A stretch of 64,000 nt of DNA from Ihuprevotella massiliensis (lineage in GTDB: Bacteria > Bacteroidota > Bacteroidia > Bacteroidales > Bacteroidaceae), in assembly GCA_900095835.1 (NCBI GenBank), contig LT608321.1, positions 1,227,084 to 1,291,083 of the forward strand, given 5' to 3'. A program made the position numbers and the translations under genes. The notes under the pieces were generated by a model. That model was not told the origin of the DNA, searched no databases, and saw nothing but the letters and a program-made list of their open reading frames with translations. Positions 16,579 to 24,885 of the stretch are shown one piece after another (the stretch's first letter is position 1; each line of letters begins with the position of its first letter).

Positions 16579-17814
16579 ATGACATACGAAATAATGGCAC
16601 CCGTGGGTTCACGTGAAGCATTTGCCGCAGCCCTCAAAGCTGGTGCCGACTCCATCTATTTTGGCATCGAATCGCTCAACATGCGTTCGCACTCCGCAAG
16701 CAAGTTCACCATCGAGGACTTGCACGACATCGCCGCGCAATGTGAAGAGAAGGGTGTTAAAAGCTATCTCACAGTGAACACCATCATCTACGGCGAAGAC
16801 CTTGCTCTCATGCGCAAAATTTGCGATGCTGCGAAAGAGGCAAAGATCTCTGCTGTGATTGCGGCAGACGTGGCTGTGCTTAGCTATTGCCGCACCATCA
16901 ATCAAGAGGTACATCTCTCCACACAACTCAATATTTCCAACGAAGAGGCTCTGCGCTTCTACTCTGCCTTTGCTGATGTAGTGGTGTTGGCGCGTGAATT
17001 GAACATGGAGCAGGTGCGTAAAATCGCCGATTTCATCGAAGAAAACCAAATCAAGGGTCCCAATGGTGAACTCATTCGCATCGAAATGTTCTGCCATGGC
17101 GCGCTCTGCATGGCGGTGAGCGGAAAGTGCTATCTCTCGCTCGACAACCAAGGACGCTCTGCCAACCGCGGACAGTGCATGCAGCAATGTCGCCGCAAAT
17201 ATACGGTCAAGGATAAGGAAACCGGAGTAGAGCTCGATATTGACAATGAATACATCATGAGTCCAAAGGACTTGAAAACCATCGGTTTCATCGACAAGAT
17301 GATGGCGGCTGGCGTGTCTGTGTTCAAAATCGAAGGTCGTGCGCGCTCAGCCGAATATGTCTACACCGTGGTGCAGTGCTACAAAGAAGCCATTCAGGCG
17401 GTGCAAGACGGCACTTACTCAGAAGAGAAGGTGAAAGCATGGGATGAACGCTTGGCGACAGTCTTCAACCGCGGTTTCTGGGATGGTTACTACCAAGGCA
17501 AGAAATTGGGAGAATGGACAGACAAGAATGGCTCTTCCGCTACAGAAAAGAAAGAATATGTGGCGAAGGGCACGAAGTATTTCTCTAAACTTGGGGTTGC
17601 CGAATTCTTGGTGGAAGCTGGCGAAATCAACTTGGGTGACAAACTCGTGGTGATTGGTCCTACAACAGGAGTGGTGTACATTGATGTCACCTCTATGCAC
17701 GGCGACAACGGTCCTGTGGAGAAGGCAACTAAGGGTATGTCCGTGGCTTTCCCCGTGAGCGAAAAGGTGCGTCCTAGCGATAAACTCTATAAATTAGTGA
17801 AGACCGACAATTAA
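16579..17814 (+). CDS. Peptidase U32 family protein (TrhP-like)
   Basis: 411 residues from the ATG at 16579. MAPVGSREAFAAALKAGADSIYFG and the conserved VHLSTQLNISN segment are U32 hallmarks. The cysteines in FCHGALCMAVSGKC (172, 177, 184) and GQCMQQC (200, 204) are in the region that carries the iron-sulfur/zinc-type Cys set of the family. U32 proteins once classed as collagenases include TrhP (tRNA uridine-34 hydroxylation), RlhA (23S rRNA C2501 hydroxylation) and UbiU/V. A tRNA- or rRNA-hydroxylating role is more likely than proteolysis, but the exact substrate is inference. An upstream TTG at 16501 would also be open, but the conserved N-terminus fixes the start. The next gene begins 8 bp after the stop. 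Confidence 0.85.
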   Translation: MTYEIMAPVGSREAFAAALKAGADSIYFGIESLNMRSHSASKFTIEDLHDIAAQCEEKGVKSYLTVNTIIYGEDLALMRKICDAAKEAKISAVIAADVAVLSYCRTINQEVHLSTQLNISNEEALRFYSAFADVVVLARELNMEQVRKIADFIEENQIKGPNGELIRIEMFCHGALCMAVSGKCYLSLDNQGRSANRGQCMQQCRRKYTVKDKETGVELDIDNEYIMSPKDLKTIGFIDKMMAAGVSVFKIEGRARSAEYVYTVVQCYKEAIQAVQDGTYSEEKVKAWDERLATVFNRGFWDGYYQGKKLGEWTDKNGSSATEKKEYVAKGTKYFSKLGVAEFLVEAGEINLGDKLVVIGPTTGVVYIDVTSMHGDNGPVEKATKGMSVAFPVSEKVRPSDKLYKLVKTDN

Positions 17815-17822
17815 ACAGGTGT

Positions 17823-18443
17823 ATGAAACTCGTATTTGACTTCGGCGCAGTGTTGGTGGATTTAGAAAAGTCCGATTCCATCGCAGCATTCGACCGTTTG
17901 GGAGTGGACATTCGTCCCTACATTGGCACATTTCGTCAAGGTGGTGTGTTTGCTCTGTTGGAAAATGGCGACATCAGTCTCAGCGATTTCTACAATGAAA
18001 TCCGCAAAATTGCCAACAACCCAGCCTTGACCGACGACGAAATTCGCACAGCGTGGGAGGCTTATCTCAAAGGCATTCCTACAGAACGACTGCAACTGCT
18101 ACTCAAGATTCGTCAGCACTACGAAGTCTATGCGCTATCCAACACCAACGTGATACACTGGACGCAGAGTCTACGCGATTTCTTCACGTGGGAAGGACAT
18201 ACTGTCAACGACTTCTTTGACGGTTTGTTTCTCTCCTACGAACTACACGAACAGAAACCTGATCCAGCGATTTTCCAAAAGGTGACCGACGTTCTCCACT
18301 GCGCACCCAGTGAGATTTTGTTCTTTGACGACAGCGAAACTAACTGCGAAGCTGCCGAAGCCTTTGGGTGGAAAGCTCTGCTTGCACCTGCTGGTGGCAA
18401 ATGGCTCAAGTATTTTGATGACAATGGACGTTTACGCGATTGA
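17823..18443 (+). CDS. HAD-family phosphatase (YihX-like)
   Basis: 206 residues. Motif I is FDFGAVLVD with nucleophile Asp6; the second Asp is replaced by Gly, as in YihX-like and haloacid dehalogenase-type members. Motif II is the ALSNTN segment, motif III the Lys in HEQKPDPAIF, and motif IV is FFDDSETNC. A small helical cap lies between about 15 and 90. The likely activity is hydrolysis of a sugar phosphate or nucleotide such as FMN; being in the same transcript as ribF makes a flavin-related substrate worth considering, but this is only inference. Its 3' end overlaps the ribF start. Confidence 0.82.
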   Translation: MKLVFDFGAVLVDLEKSDSIAAFDRLGVDIRPYIGTFRQGGVFALLENGDISLSDFYNEIRKIANNPALTDDEIRTAWEAYLKGIPTERLQLLLKIRQHYEVYALSNTNVIHWTQSLRDFFTWEGHTVNDFFDGLFLSYELHEQKPDPAIFQKVTDVLHCAPSEILFFDDSETNCEAAEAFGWKALLAPAGGKWLKYFDDNGRLRD

Positions 18444-19443
18444 TTCTCTGCATTTTTCTGTTCCCATAGCTGAGGTGTTTGTGCTGAATCGTGCAGCATT
18501 TCCTACTTTGTCCGAAGACATCTCGCAACACGATTGCACGTTCTCTTCGGCAAAGGTCGCTTGCACTGTGGGCTTCTTCGATGGCGTGCACCGTGGGCAT
18601 CAACATGTGCTGCAATCGCTGCACACTGCTGCTCGCGAAAGAGGATTTTCCACACTCGTGGTCACCTTCGCGCAACATCCACGCTCGTTGGTGCGCAATA
18701 TCGCTGCTCCTCCTTCACTCACCACACTCCAAGAGAAGATAGAACTCATCGGAGATTGCCACATTGACGCAGTGGCTGTGCTAAACTTCACTCCGGGGAT
18801 GGCACGACTTACTGCACAAGAATTTATGCAAATCGTCTTGCATGAGGGATTGGGAGCGGAATTTCTACTCATGGGCTACGATCATCGTTTTGGTCGTCCG
18901 AAAGCCGATGAAGAATTTGCAGATTATGTGCGCTATGGTGCAGATTTAGGAATTGAAGTTGTCCTTTGCGACAAAGAGGAAGCGGAACTTCAGTTATCTT
19001 CCTCGTCCATTCGCTTACTTCTCGAGCAGGGCAATGTGACAGAAGCCAATCTCCTACTCGGACGCTCCTACAAGGTGTCGGGCACGGTGGTTCATGGTTT
19101 CCAAAACGGCAGAAAGTTGGGTTACCCCACGGCTAACTTGGAAATTGATCCAACAAAACTTATCCCTCATTTGGGAAGCTATGCCACGTGGGTGGAATGG
19201 CGTGGACAACGCTTCGCAGGAATGACGAATATCGGGCGTCGTCCCACCCTCAACAACGGCACACAAATCAGTCTTGAAACTCATTTGCTAGATTTCAAAG
19301 AAGATTTGTATGGCGAATCATTGACGCTCGAATTCATCGGTCGCTTACGCGATGAAAAACGGTTTGAAGGTTTGGAGCATCTTAAAGCTCAACTGGCACA
19401 AGATGCCGAGAAAACACGTGAGATGCTCAGCAAAGCACTGTAA
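18424..19443 (+). CDS. ribF: Bifunctional riboflavin kinase / FAD synthetase
   Basis: 339 residues from the ATG at 18424; a second ATG two codons upstream (18418) is equally possible. The N-terminal nucleotidyltransferase domain has TVGFFDGVHRGHQ (about 48-60), a HxGH-type variant, and GYDHRFGRPK. The C-terminal flavokinase domain starts near residue 213 with SGTVVHGFQNGRKLGYPTAN and has GMTNIGRRPT and LETHLLDF. The enzyme makes FMN from riboflavin and then FAD. The start overlaps the HAD phosphatase gene by 20 bp, which implies translational coupling. Confidence 0.95.
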   Translation: MDVYAIDSLHFSVPIAEVFVLNRAAFPTLSEDISQHDCTFSSAKVACTVGFFDGVHRGHQHVLQSLHTAARERGFSTLVVTFAQHPRSLVRNIAAPPSLTTLQEKIELIGDCHIDAVAVLNFTPGMARLTAQEFMQIVLHEGLGAEFLLMGYDHRFGRPKADEEFADYVRYGADLGIEVVLCDKEEAELQLSSSSIRLLLEQGNVTEANLLLGRSYKVSGTVVHGFQNGRKLGYPTANLEIDPTKLIPHLGSYATWVEWRGQRFAGMTNIGRRPTLNNGTQISLETHLLDFKEDLYGESLTLEFIGRLRDEKRFEGLEHLKAQLAQDAEKTREMLSKAL

Positions 19444-19488
19444 ATCAACAAAACATTGCAATATTTCCACAACTATTATAGCATCATT

Positions 19489-20325
19489 ATGGCCCCAATC
19501 ACCAAAGATTTCCTAAAGTCTGCAGGATTATTCTGCTTGTTTCTCTCTCTCCAACTGATCATCCCCTTCCTAGCCTTGGGTCTTTCTCAGATTCAAGTCT
19601 TTCACGGGGCACAGTTCAACCTCCCAGGTATAGAGGGAAAACTACTAGCTATCACAATCCCAGCGATGGCGTTCTCCTTCTTTATTGTACAACTTGCCTA
19701 CGTATTGTTACTCCATTTCACGGGATGGGCAAGAATCAAACTCTTCAGCGGAAAATCTGCCAACTTTGGCTTTTCTGGGATGCCCATTCTCCACTTCACG
19801 GGTGCGTTTGTGGTGATGAGCCTAGGACTAGGTCTTATGCTTCAGCCTCTAAAAATGGACGATGGTAATTCGGTGGCACTTTTGCGCCAACTTACTACAA
19901 ACATTTGGGGCATCCTCTCCGTAACCATCGTGGGAACACTTGCCGAAGAATTGACTTATCGTGCTGGTATCTTGCGCCTTACACAAAAGCACATTGGCAA
20001 CATTGGCGCCTTCATCCTCTCCTCTTTGATGTTTGCTGTCGTTCATGGCAACTTGCAACAAGGAGTTCCTGCCTTTATTCTGGGCTTTGCGCTGGCTTAT
20101 CTCTATGTTCGCACGGAAGATTTACGCCTCTGTTGGGCTGCACATTTGGCGAACAATGTGATAGCACTCTTGACAATACGCATCCCGGCTCTTGAACACT
20201 TTGGCGATAGCTGGCCCATCCCCCAACAAGTGGGCATCGGCGCGCTGATGTTTGTACTCGGTGCTGTAGGCTTGCTCATAAAAGGTTCGCTGCTCAAAAA
20301 ACTATTTGGTCGCACCAAGAGATAA
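19489..20325 (+). CDS. CPBP family intramembrane metalloprotease
   Basis: 278 residues with about seven or eight hydrophobic segments. The CPBP (Abi/CAAX-protease) motifs are present: AEELTYRAG (EExxxR, about 153-158), FAVVHGN (His about 185) and HLANN near 223. This places a zinc-type active site inside the membrane. Family members process prenylated or signal-type proteins, and some give bacteriocin self-immunity; the substrate here is unknown. It starts 45 bp after ribF and is probably the last gene of that transcript. An open upstream TTG at 19456 is less likely than this ATG. Confidence 0.85.
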   Translation: MAPITKDFLKSAGLFCLFLSLQLIIPFLALGLSQIQVFHGAQFNLPGIEGKLLAITIPAMAFSFFIVQLAYVLLLHFTGWARIKLFSGKSANFGFSGMPILHFTGAFVVMSLGLGLMLQPLKMDDGNSVALLRQLTTNIWGILSVTIVGTLAEELTYRAGILRLTQKHIGNIGAFILSSLMFAVVHGNLQQGVPAFILGFALAYLYVRTEDLRLCWAAHLANNVIALLTIRIPALEHFGDSWPIPQQVGIGALMFVLGAVGLLIKGSLLKKLFGRTKR

Positions 20326-20334
20326 GGACTAAGG

Positions 20335-20480
20335 TCTAACGTCTAATCTCTAACGCCTAAGGCTCGAGTCACGCTTGTCGTGGCAAGTACAAAATGGTCT
20401 GTGACCCTCTAACGTCTAATCTCTAATTTCTAATGCTCGAGCCACGCTTGTCGTGGCGAATATAAAAGGGTCTGTGACCC
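20335..20480. repeat. 73-bp tandem duplication with hairpins upstream of dusB
   Basis: Two adjacent 73-bp units (20335-20407 and 20408-20480) both start TCTAACGTCTAATCTCTAA and end GTCTGTGACCC. A third unit is started (TCTAACATCTAG at 20481) and runs directly into the dusB ATG. Each unit carries a 6-bp hairpin, GCCACG with CGTGGC around CTTGT; the first unit has a G-T pair in place of G-C, so the stem is kept. Confidence 0.8.
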
Positions 20481-20493
20481 TCTAACATCTAGA

Positions 20494-21528
20494 ATGCAAA
20501 TAAGAAATCTCAACCTAGGTCATCGTCCTGTGCTTCTGGCACCGATGGAAGACGTCACCGACATCGGTTTCCGCCTGCTTTGTCGCAGACTCGGGGCTTC
20601 AATGGTCTATTCAGAATTTGTGGCTTCCGACGCTTTGGTGCGCATGGTCAACAAATCTCTACAAAAACTCACCGTCTGCGATGACGAACGTCCTGTGGTG
20701 ATTCAAATTTATGGTCGCGATCCCGGTGCAATGGCAGAGGCAGCAGAGATTGTGGTGGAGAAAGCACAGCCCGACATTTTGGATCTCAACTTCGGTTGTC
20801 CAGTGAAGAAGGTAGCCGGAAAGGGCGCAGGCTCGGGCATGCTGCAAACTCCCGAACTGATGCAAGAAATCATCCGCGCAGTCGTGGATCGCGTGAGCAG
20901 TCGTGTACCAGTCACGGTGAAAACCCGTTTAGGCTGGGACCACGAACACCGCATCATCGTCGATTTGGCAGAGCGCATCCAAGATTGTGGTGCAGAAGCG
21001 CTGACCATTCACGGTCGCACGCGTTGCCAAATGTACACAGGAGAAGCCGATTGGTCGCTCATTGGCGAAGTGAAACGCAATCCGCGCATGCACATCCCCA
21101 TCATCGGCAATGGCGACATCACCTCTGGCGCAGATGCCCTCCGCGGTTTTGAGGAATATGGCGTGGACGCAGTGATGGTAGGCCGCGCCACCTTCGGTCG
21201 TCCTTGGATATTCAAAGAAATCCGCGATACACTCGACGGCACTCCTTTCGATGTTTCCGCAGCTGTGCAGAGTGACTATGCTCCCATGTCTCCCGACTGG
21301 CAGTTGGATGTCCTCAAAGAGGAAGTGCGTCAAAGTGTGGAACGCATCGACGAATATCGAGGCATTCTCCACGTACGTCGCCATTTGGCAGCAACTCCCT
21401 TGTTCAAAGGCATTCCCAACTTCCGACAAACACGCATCCAAATGTTGCGCACCGAAAGAATGGACGAATTGTTTGAGTTGCTCGAAAGCATTCGCCCATT
21501 ACTCCACGCAGACAACCTTTCAGAATAG
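20494..21528 (+). CDS. dusB: tRNA-dihydrouridine synthase DusB
   Basis: 344 residues. VLLAPMEDVTDIGFR (about 13-27), YSEFVASDALV, LNFGCPVKK with its active-site Cys, TIHGRTRCQMYTGEADW and IIGNGDI are the FMN-binding and catalytic motifs of the Dus family. PIIGNGDITSGADAL and the C-terminal helical domain fit the DusB type. The enzyme reduces uridine to dihydrouridine in the tRNA D-loop with NADPH. The ATG lies 13 bp after the tandem 73-bp repeat, so its leader is likely made of that repeat. Confidence 0.93.
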   Translation: MQIRNLNLGHRPVLLAPMEDVTDIGFRLLCRRLGASMVYSEFVASDALVRMVNKSLQKLTVCDDERPVVIQIYGRDPGAMAEAAEIVVEKAQPDILDLNFGCPVKKVAGKGAGSGMLQTPELMQEIIRAVVDRVSSRVPVTVKTRLGWDHEHRIIVDLAERIQDCGAEALTIHGRTRCQMYTGEADWSLIGEVKRNPRMHIPIIGNGDITSGADALRGFEEYGVDAVMVGRATFGRPWIFKEIRDTLDGTPFDVSAAVQSDYAPMSPDWQLDVLKEEVRQSVERIDEYRGILHVRRHLAATPLFKGIPNFRQTRIQMLRTERMDELFELLESIRPLLHADNLSE

Positions 21529-21669
21529 CTGGCAGGGTGTAGTAATCACCCCTACGTTTTGATAGTCCCAACCATTCTTCAATCTATTCTCAGCTCCCTT
21601 TTAGCTTCCTTTATAAGCGTTTAAGAAGGTTATCTCATAATTCTCTCATCCTTATTATATCTCCTTCCC

Positions 21670-23526
21670 ATGACTCCCCACACTCTTCCAGCCCAACGCA
21701 TCGCAGCCCTCCGCACAGCGATGAAAGCGCACAATATCGACATCTACATTGTTCCCACCTCCGATCCTCACAACAACGAATATGTAGCAGATCGCTGGAA
21801 AGGGCGTGAGTGGCTCAGCGGATTCACCGGAAGCGCAGGAACGCTCGTAGTGGCGCACGACAAAGCCGCACTTTGGACAGATTCGCGCTACTTCCTTCAA
21901 GCCGAAAAAGAACTTGCAGGCAGTGGCATCGAACTCATGCGCATGGGTGTCGAAGGAGTGCCCAGCGAACAAGAGTGGATCAAAGACGTGTTAGGATATA
22001 CCTTGGAAGAGGAAGAGAGATTATCTTTCAAAAACGTAGAGAGCTCACCACAAATTGGCTTTGATTTCATGAGCGTATCGTATGAACCACAAATCGACTT
22101 GGTCTACGATTTCGCAGATTTCTTGGTCAACATCGATTTACTCGATGAAGTATGGACAGACCGTCCAGCACTTCCAGCTCATCCCATCTACATTCAACCC
22201 GAAGAATGGGCAGGCGAAAGCATCGAAGCTAAGATAGCGCGCTTGAGAACCTTCATCGGAGCTCAGCACGCACAATACTATATCACCAACGATGCATCTG
22301 AAATTGCGTGGTTGCTCAACCTTCGTGGCGAAGACATCTCTTATAACCCCGTTTTCTTAGCTTACCTCATCGTAGGAGCAGAAAATGTGCACTTGTTTAT
22401 CACCAATGAGCATCTCACTCCTTCGGTGAAAGACTACCTACAACGTGTGAACACCACCTATCACCCTTACGATGGGGTCACAGCTTTCCTCCAACAAGCC
22501 CCTCAAAACGAGCACAGTTTCCTCTATGCCTTCAACATCAACTATGCTTTTGCAGAGTTAATTTCCGAGGCGTGCATAGGACATTGGACTCCCGAACAAG
22601 GTCTTTCACCCATCACCTCTTGGCGCGCGCACAAGAACGAGGCAGAGATTGCAGGATTCCGCCGTGCCATGCAACACGATGGTGTAGCCATGGTGCGCTT
22701 CCATCGCGAACTAGACGAAAAAGTGGCAGACGGTAGCATCAACCAAGAGACAGAATGGAGCACCTCAGAACGATTGGAAGAAATTCGTGCTGAGCATCCT
22801 GAATACCGCGGTCTATCTTTTGCCACCATTGCAGGATATGCCGGCAATGGAGCCATCGTGCACTATGAAGCCACTGCCGAAGATCATGCCCAACTTGCCG
22901 ACAAAAGTTTCTTACTCTTGGATAGTGGCGCACACTATGTGAGCGGCACCACCGACATCACGCGCACCATTCCCCTCGGAGTGCTAAGCGATGAGGAGAA
23001 AAAAGCCTACACCCTTGTGCTCAAAGGCATGATTCAACTCTCCATGGCACACTTCCCTGCAGGTACGACAGGACTAGCTCTCGACTTTGCAGCTCGTCAA
23101 TCTATGTGGCGCGAGGGGTACGACTTCGGACACGGCACTGGACACGGAGTGGGTAGCCACTTGTGCGTGCACGAAGGTCCTCACCAGATTCGCAAAGACC
23201 GACGTGCAGCCACGGAAGTCCCCTTCCAAGTGGGCATGACCGTGAGCAACGAACCTGGCATCTATGTCGCTGACAAATTTGGAGTGCGTCTCGAAAACGT
23301 CCTCGTGGCACAACCAGCGCAGCAAACGCCCTTTGGCAACTTCCTCAAGTTTGAGACCCTCACACTCTGTCCCCTTGATTTAGGTCCCATCGTGGTGGAA
23401 ATGCTCGAACCTTCCGAGCGCCAGTGGCTCAATGCTTATCATGAGGTGGTGCGTGCAAAATTGCTCCCACTGCTTTCAGACGAAAAAGATAAAGAATGGC
23501 TCCTTCAAGCTACAAAAGCCCTATAA
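21670..23526 (+). CDS. Xaa-Pro aminopeptidase (aminopeptidase P, M24B)
   Basis: 618 residues, matching the long form with two creatinase-type N-terminal domains before the pita-bread catalytic domain (about 320-540). Metal ligands are seen in LLDSGAHYVSGTTDITRT (two Asp), GHGTGHGVGSHLCVHEGP (His) and SNEPGIYVADKFGVRLEN (two Glu). It should release N-terminal residues before proline in the cytoplasm, which suits an amino-acid-fermenting organism. No signal peptide is seen. The hairpin at 23626-23672, inside the next open frame, looks like its terminator. Confidence 0.93.
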   Translation: MTPHTLPAQRIAALRTAMKAHNIDIYIVPTSDPHNNEYVADRWKGREWLSGFTGSAGTLVVAHDKAALWTDSRYFLQAEKELAGSGIELMRMGVEGVPSEQEWIKDVLGYTLEEEERLSFKNVESSPQIGFDFMSVSYEPQIDLVYDFADFLVNIDLLDEVWTDRPALPAHPIYIQPEEWAGESIEAKIARLRTFIGAQHAQYYITNDASEIAWLLNLRGEDISYNPVFLAYLIVGAENVHLFITNEHLTPSVKDYLQRVNTTYHPYDGVTAFLQQAPQNEHSFLYAFNINYAFAELISEACIGHWTPEQGLSPITSWRAHKNEAEIAGFRRAMQHDGVAMVRFHRELDEKVADGSINQETEWSTSERLEEIRAEHPEYRGLSFATIAGYAGNGAIVHYEATAEDHAQLADKSFLLLDSGAHYVSGTTDITRTIPLGVLSDEEKKAYTLVLKGMIQLSMAHFPAGTTGLALDFAARQSMWREGYDFGHGTGHGVGSHLCVHEGPHQIRKDRRAATEVPFQVGMTVSNEPGIYVADKFGVRLENVLVAQPAQQTPFGNFLKFETLTLCPLDLGPIVVEMLEPSERQWLNAYHEVVRAKLLPLLSDEKDKEWLLQATKAL

Positions 23527-23604
23527 GGCTACGCAGATACATCGGGTTTGAAAGGCACAATTACGTCGTTTCAGACCGCAATTCCCTGATGCTCCCTTAA
23601 GGAT

Positions 23605-24630
23605 ATGCAACAAACAGATAAAACCAATCCCACTTCTTCTCGCTCATCTCGCGAGAGGAAGTGGGATTTTTTGCGTGGTATAGCCATCTTTCTCGTGGTA
23701 CTTGGCCACACCATTCAATGGATGGACCCAGACTGGAAACACAACCTGCTCTTTATCGGCATCTATTCGTTTCACATGCCGCTTTTTATGTTCATCTCCG
23801 GCTATTTTTTAAGAAATAACCTCCATCAAATAGCATTTTGGAAATGGCAAAAACAGAAAATGCGTCAGCTATTGATTCCCAGCCTGGTCAATAGCCTCCT
23901 CTATTCTGCTTTATTACTGATTCCCATCTCATTAGGCATTAGTACACGAATACCCCAATGGGATGCGCAAGCCTTGTGGTATCTCAATGTCCTGTGGCTA
24001 TTTCTAGTATTTGCTCGCATCGTTGCCTGCTTTCCCTTTCGTTTCTTACGCATTTTGCTCTGGATGGGTGCCTACGCTTTCGTCTTTTTCTGGCACTACT
24101 ATCCACTCAGCATGTATGCCAAGTTCATGCTCCCCTTCTTTTTATTGGGACACCTCTATCGTAAACTAACTCAACTTCCTCACTCTCTTCGACTTTTCCT
24201 CCTCGCAACAGGCAGCCTGCTTTGGTGCTTCGTCTTGCCCATGTGGGACTTCTCTCACTCCATCTACATGTTGCCTTATGCCCCTTCCAAACTCACCAAC
24301 ATGTTGCACTATCTTCTCCTCTATGCCAATGGATTTGGAGGAATCTGCGCCACACTTTTCCTCATCGAAGGGAGTTATACTCGCATAGAACGCTTCGTTT
24401 CTTTACAACCTTTCTTAAAAACCACAGTCTGGGCAGGCACAATCACCCTCCCTATTTACGTAGTGCAGACGCATTTCTTTGTGATACGCGAAGTGGTGGA
24501 GGGATTTTCTCAGAATCATCTGCTACAAGTCGCAACAGCACTTGCACTCATCCCTTTCTGCTGGGGAGTCTACCGATTCCTCTGCCGGATTCCCTTCCTC
24601 CGTCTGCTTCTCTTTGGAGAGAAAAGGTAG
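23605..24630 (+). CDS. Acyltransferase family 3 membrane protein
   Basis: 341 residues with about ten hydrophobic segments. RKWDFLRGIAIFLVVLGHT (about 18-36) is the conserved N-terminal motif of OafA/NodX-type acyltransferases, with the essential His; YSFHMPLFMFISGYFLR follows as usual. Such proteins move acetyl or other acyl groups onto surface sugars across the inner membrane. No glycan genes are adjacent. The first 20 or so codons contain a terminator-shaped hairpin (23626-23672), so the promoter and real expression of this gene are uncertain. The ATG at 23605 is the only upstream start that keeps the RxxDxLRG motif. Confidence 0.85.
   Translation: MQQTDKTNPTSSRSSRERKWDFLRGIAIFLVVLGHTIQWMDPDWKHNLLFIGIYSFHMPLFMFISGYFLRNNLHQIAFWKWQKQKMRQLLIPSLVNSLLYSALLLIPISLGISTRIPQWDAQALWYLNVLWLFLVFARIVACFPFRFLRILLWMGAYAFVFFWHYYPLSMYAKFMLPFFLLGHLYRKLTQLPHSLRLFLLATGSLLWCFVLPMWDFSHSIYMLPYAPSKLTNMLHYLLLYANGFGGICATLFLIEGSYTRIERFVSLQPFLKTTVWAGTITLPIYVVQTHFFVIREVVEGFSQNHLLQVATALALIPFCWGVYRFLCRIPFLRLLLFGEKR
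23626..23672 (+). terminator. Terminator-shaped hairpin inside the acyltransferase 5' coding region
   Basis: An uninterrupted 18-bp stem (23626-23643 with 23651-23668, one G-T pair) has a 7-nt loop. The T run 23667-23672 begins in the last two paired bases and continues past the stem. By shape it is a near-ideal intrinsic terminator for the aminopeptidase P transcript, yet it spans codons 8-23 of the next gene. Confidence 0.7.
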
Positions 24631-24667
24631 TCGAACTGGTGCGCACCTTGCTCGCAGCTAATATCAA

Positions 24668-24706
24668 ACAACAGCCCCCTTCTGAAATTCAGAAGGGGGC
24701 TGTTGT
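24668..24706 (-). terminator. 17-bp perfect terminator hairpin after tRNA-Leu
   Basis: ACAACAGCCCCCTTCTG and its exact complement flank a 5-nt loop, 4 nt past the tRNA 3' end. On the minus strand TTTGATATT follows. It also lies 38 bp past the acyltransferase stop and may serve both strands. Confidence 0.8.
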
Positions 24707-24710
24707 CGTG

Positions 24711-24792
24711 TGCGCCTGATAGGACTCGAACCTACACGTATCGCTACACCAGATCCTAAGTCTAGCGCGTCTACCAATTTCGCCACAGGCGC
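24711..24792 (-). tRNA. tRNA-Leu (anticodon UAG)
   Basis: 82 nt on the minus strand. The acceptor stem GCGCCTG pairs with CAGGCGC and the discriminator is A, as expected for leucine. The anticodon loop CTTAGGA between CTAGA and TCTGG stems gives TAG. A variable arm longer than normal (class II) lies between the anticodon stem and the T arm GTAGG-TTCGAGT-CCTAT. CCA is not encoded. It should read CUN codons. Confidence 0.92.
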
Positions 24793-24853
24793 GATTTCGT
24801 TGGTGCAAATTTACGGCAGAATCTGCAAAATACAAAGAAAATCGACCACTTTT

Positions 24854-24884
24854 TTTGTTCTTCGGCTGCAAATTGGTATTTTTG
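24854..24884 (+). promoter_or_regulatory. Promoter of the T9SS-domain gene
   Basis: TTTG at 24854-24857 and TATTTTTG at 24877-24884 are 19 bp apart. The box ends 1 nt before the ATG at 24886, so transcription should begin at or after that ATG. Confidence 0.6.
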
Positions 24885-24885
24885 C

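Noticed and set aside
17823-18443. Assignment of the HAD protein as a dedicated FMN phosphatase
   Set aside because: Only its position next to ribF suggests it; the motifs fit a broad YihX-like class.
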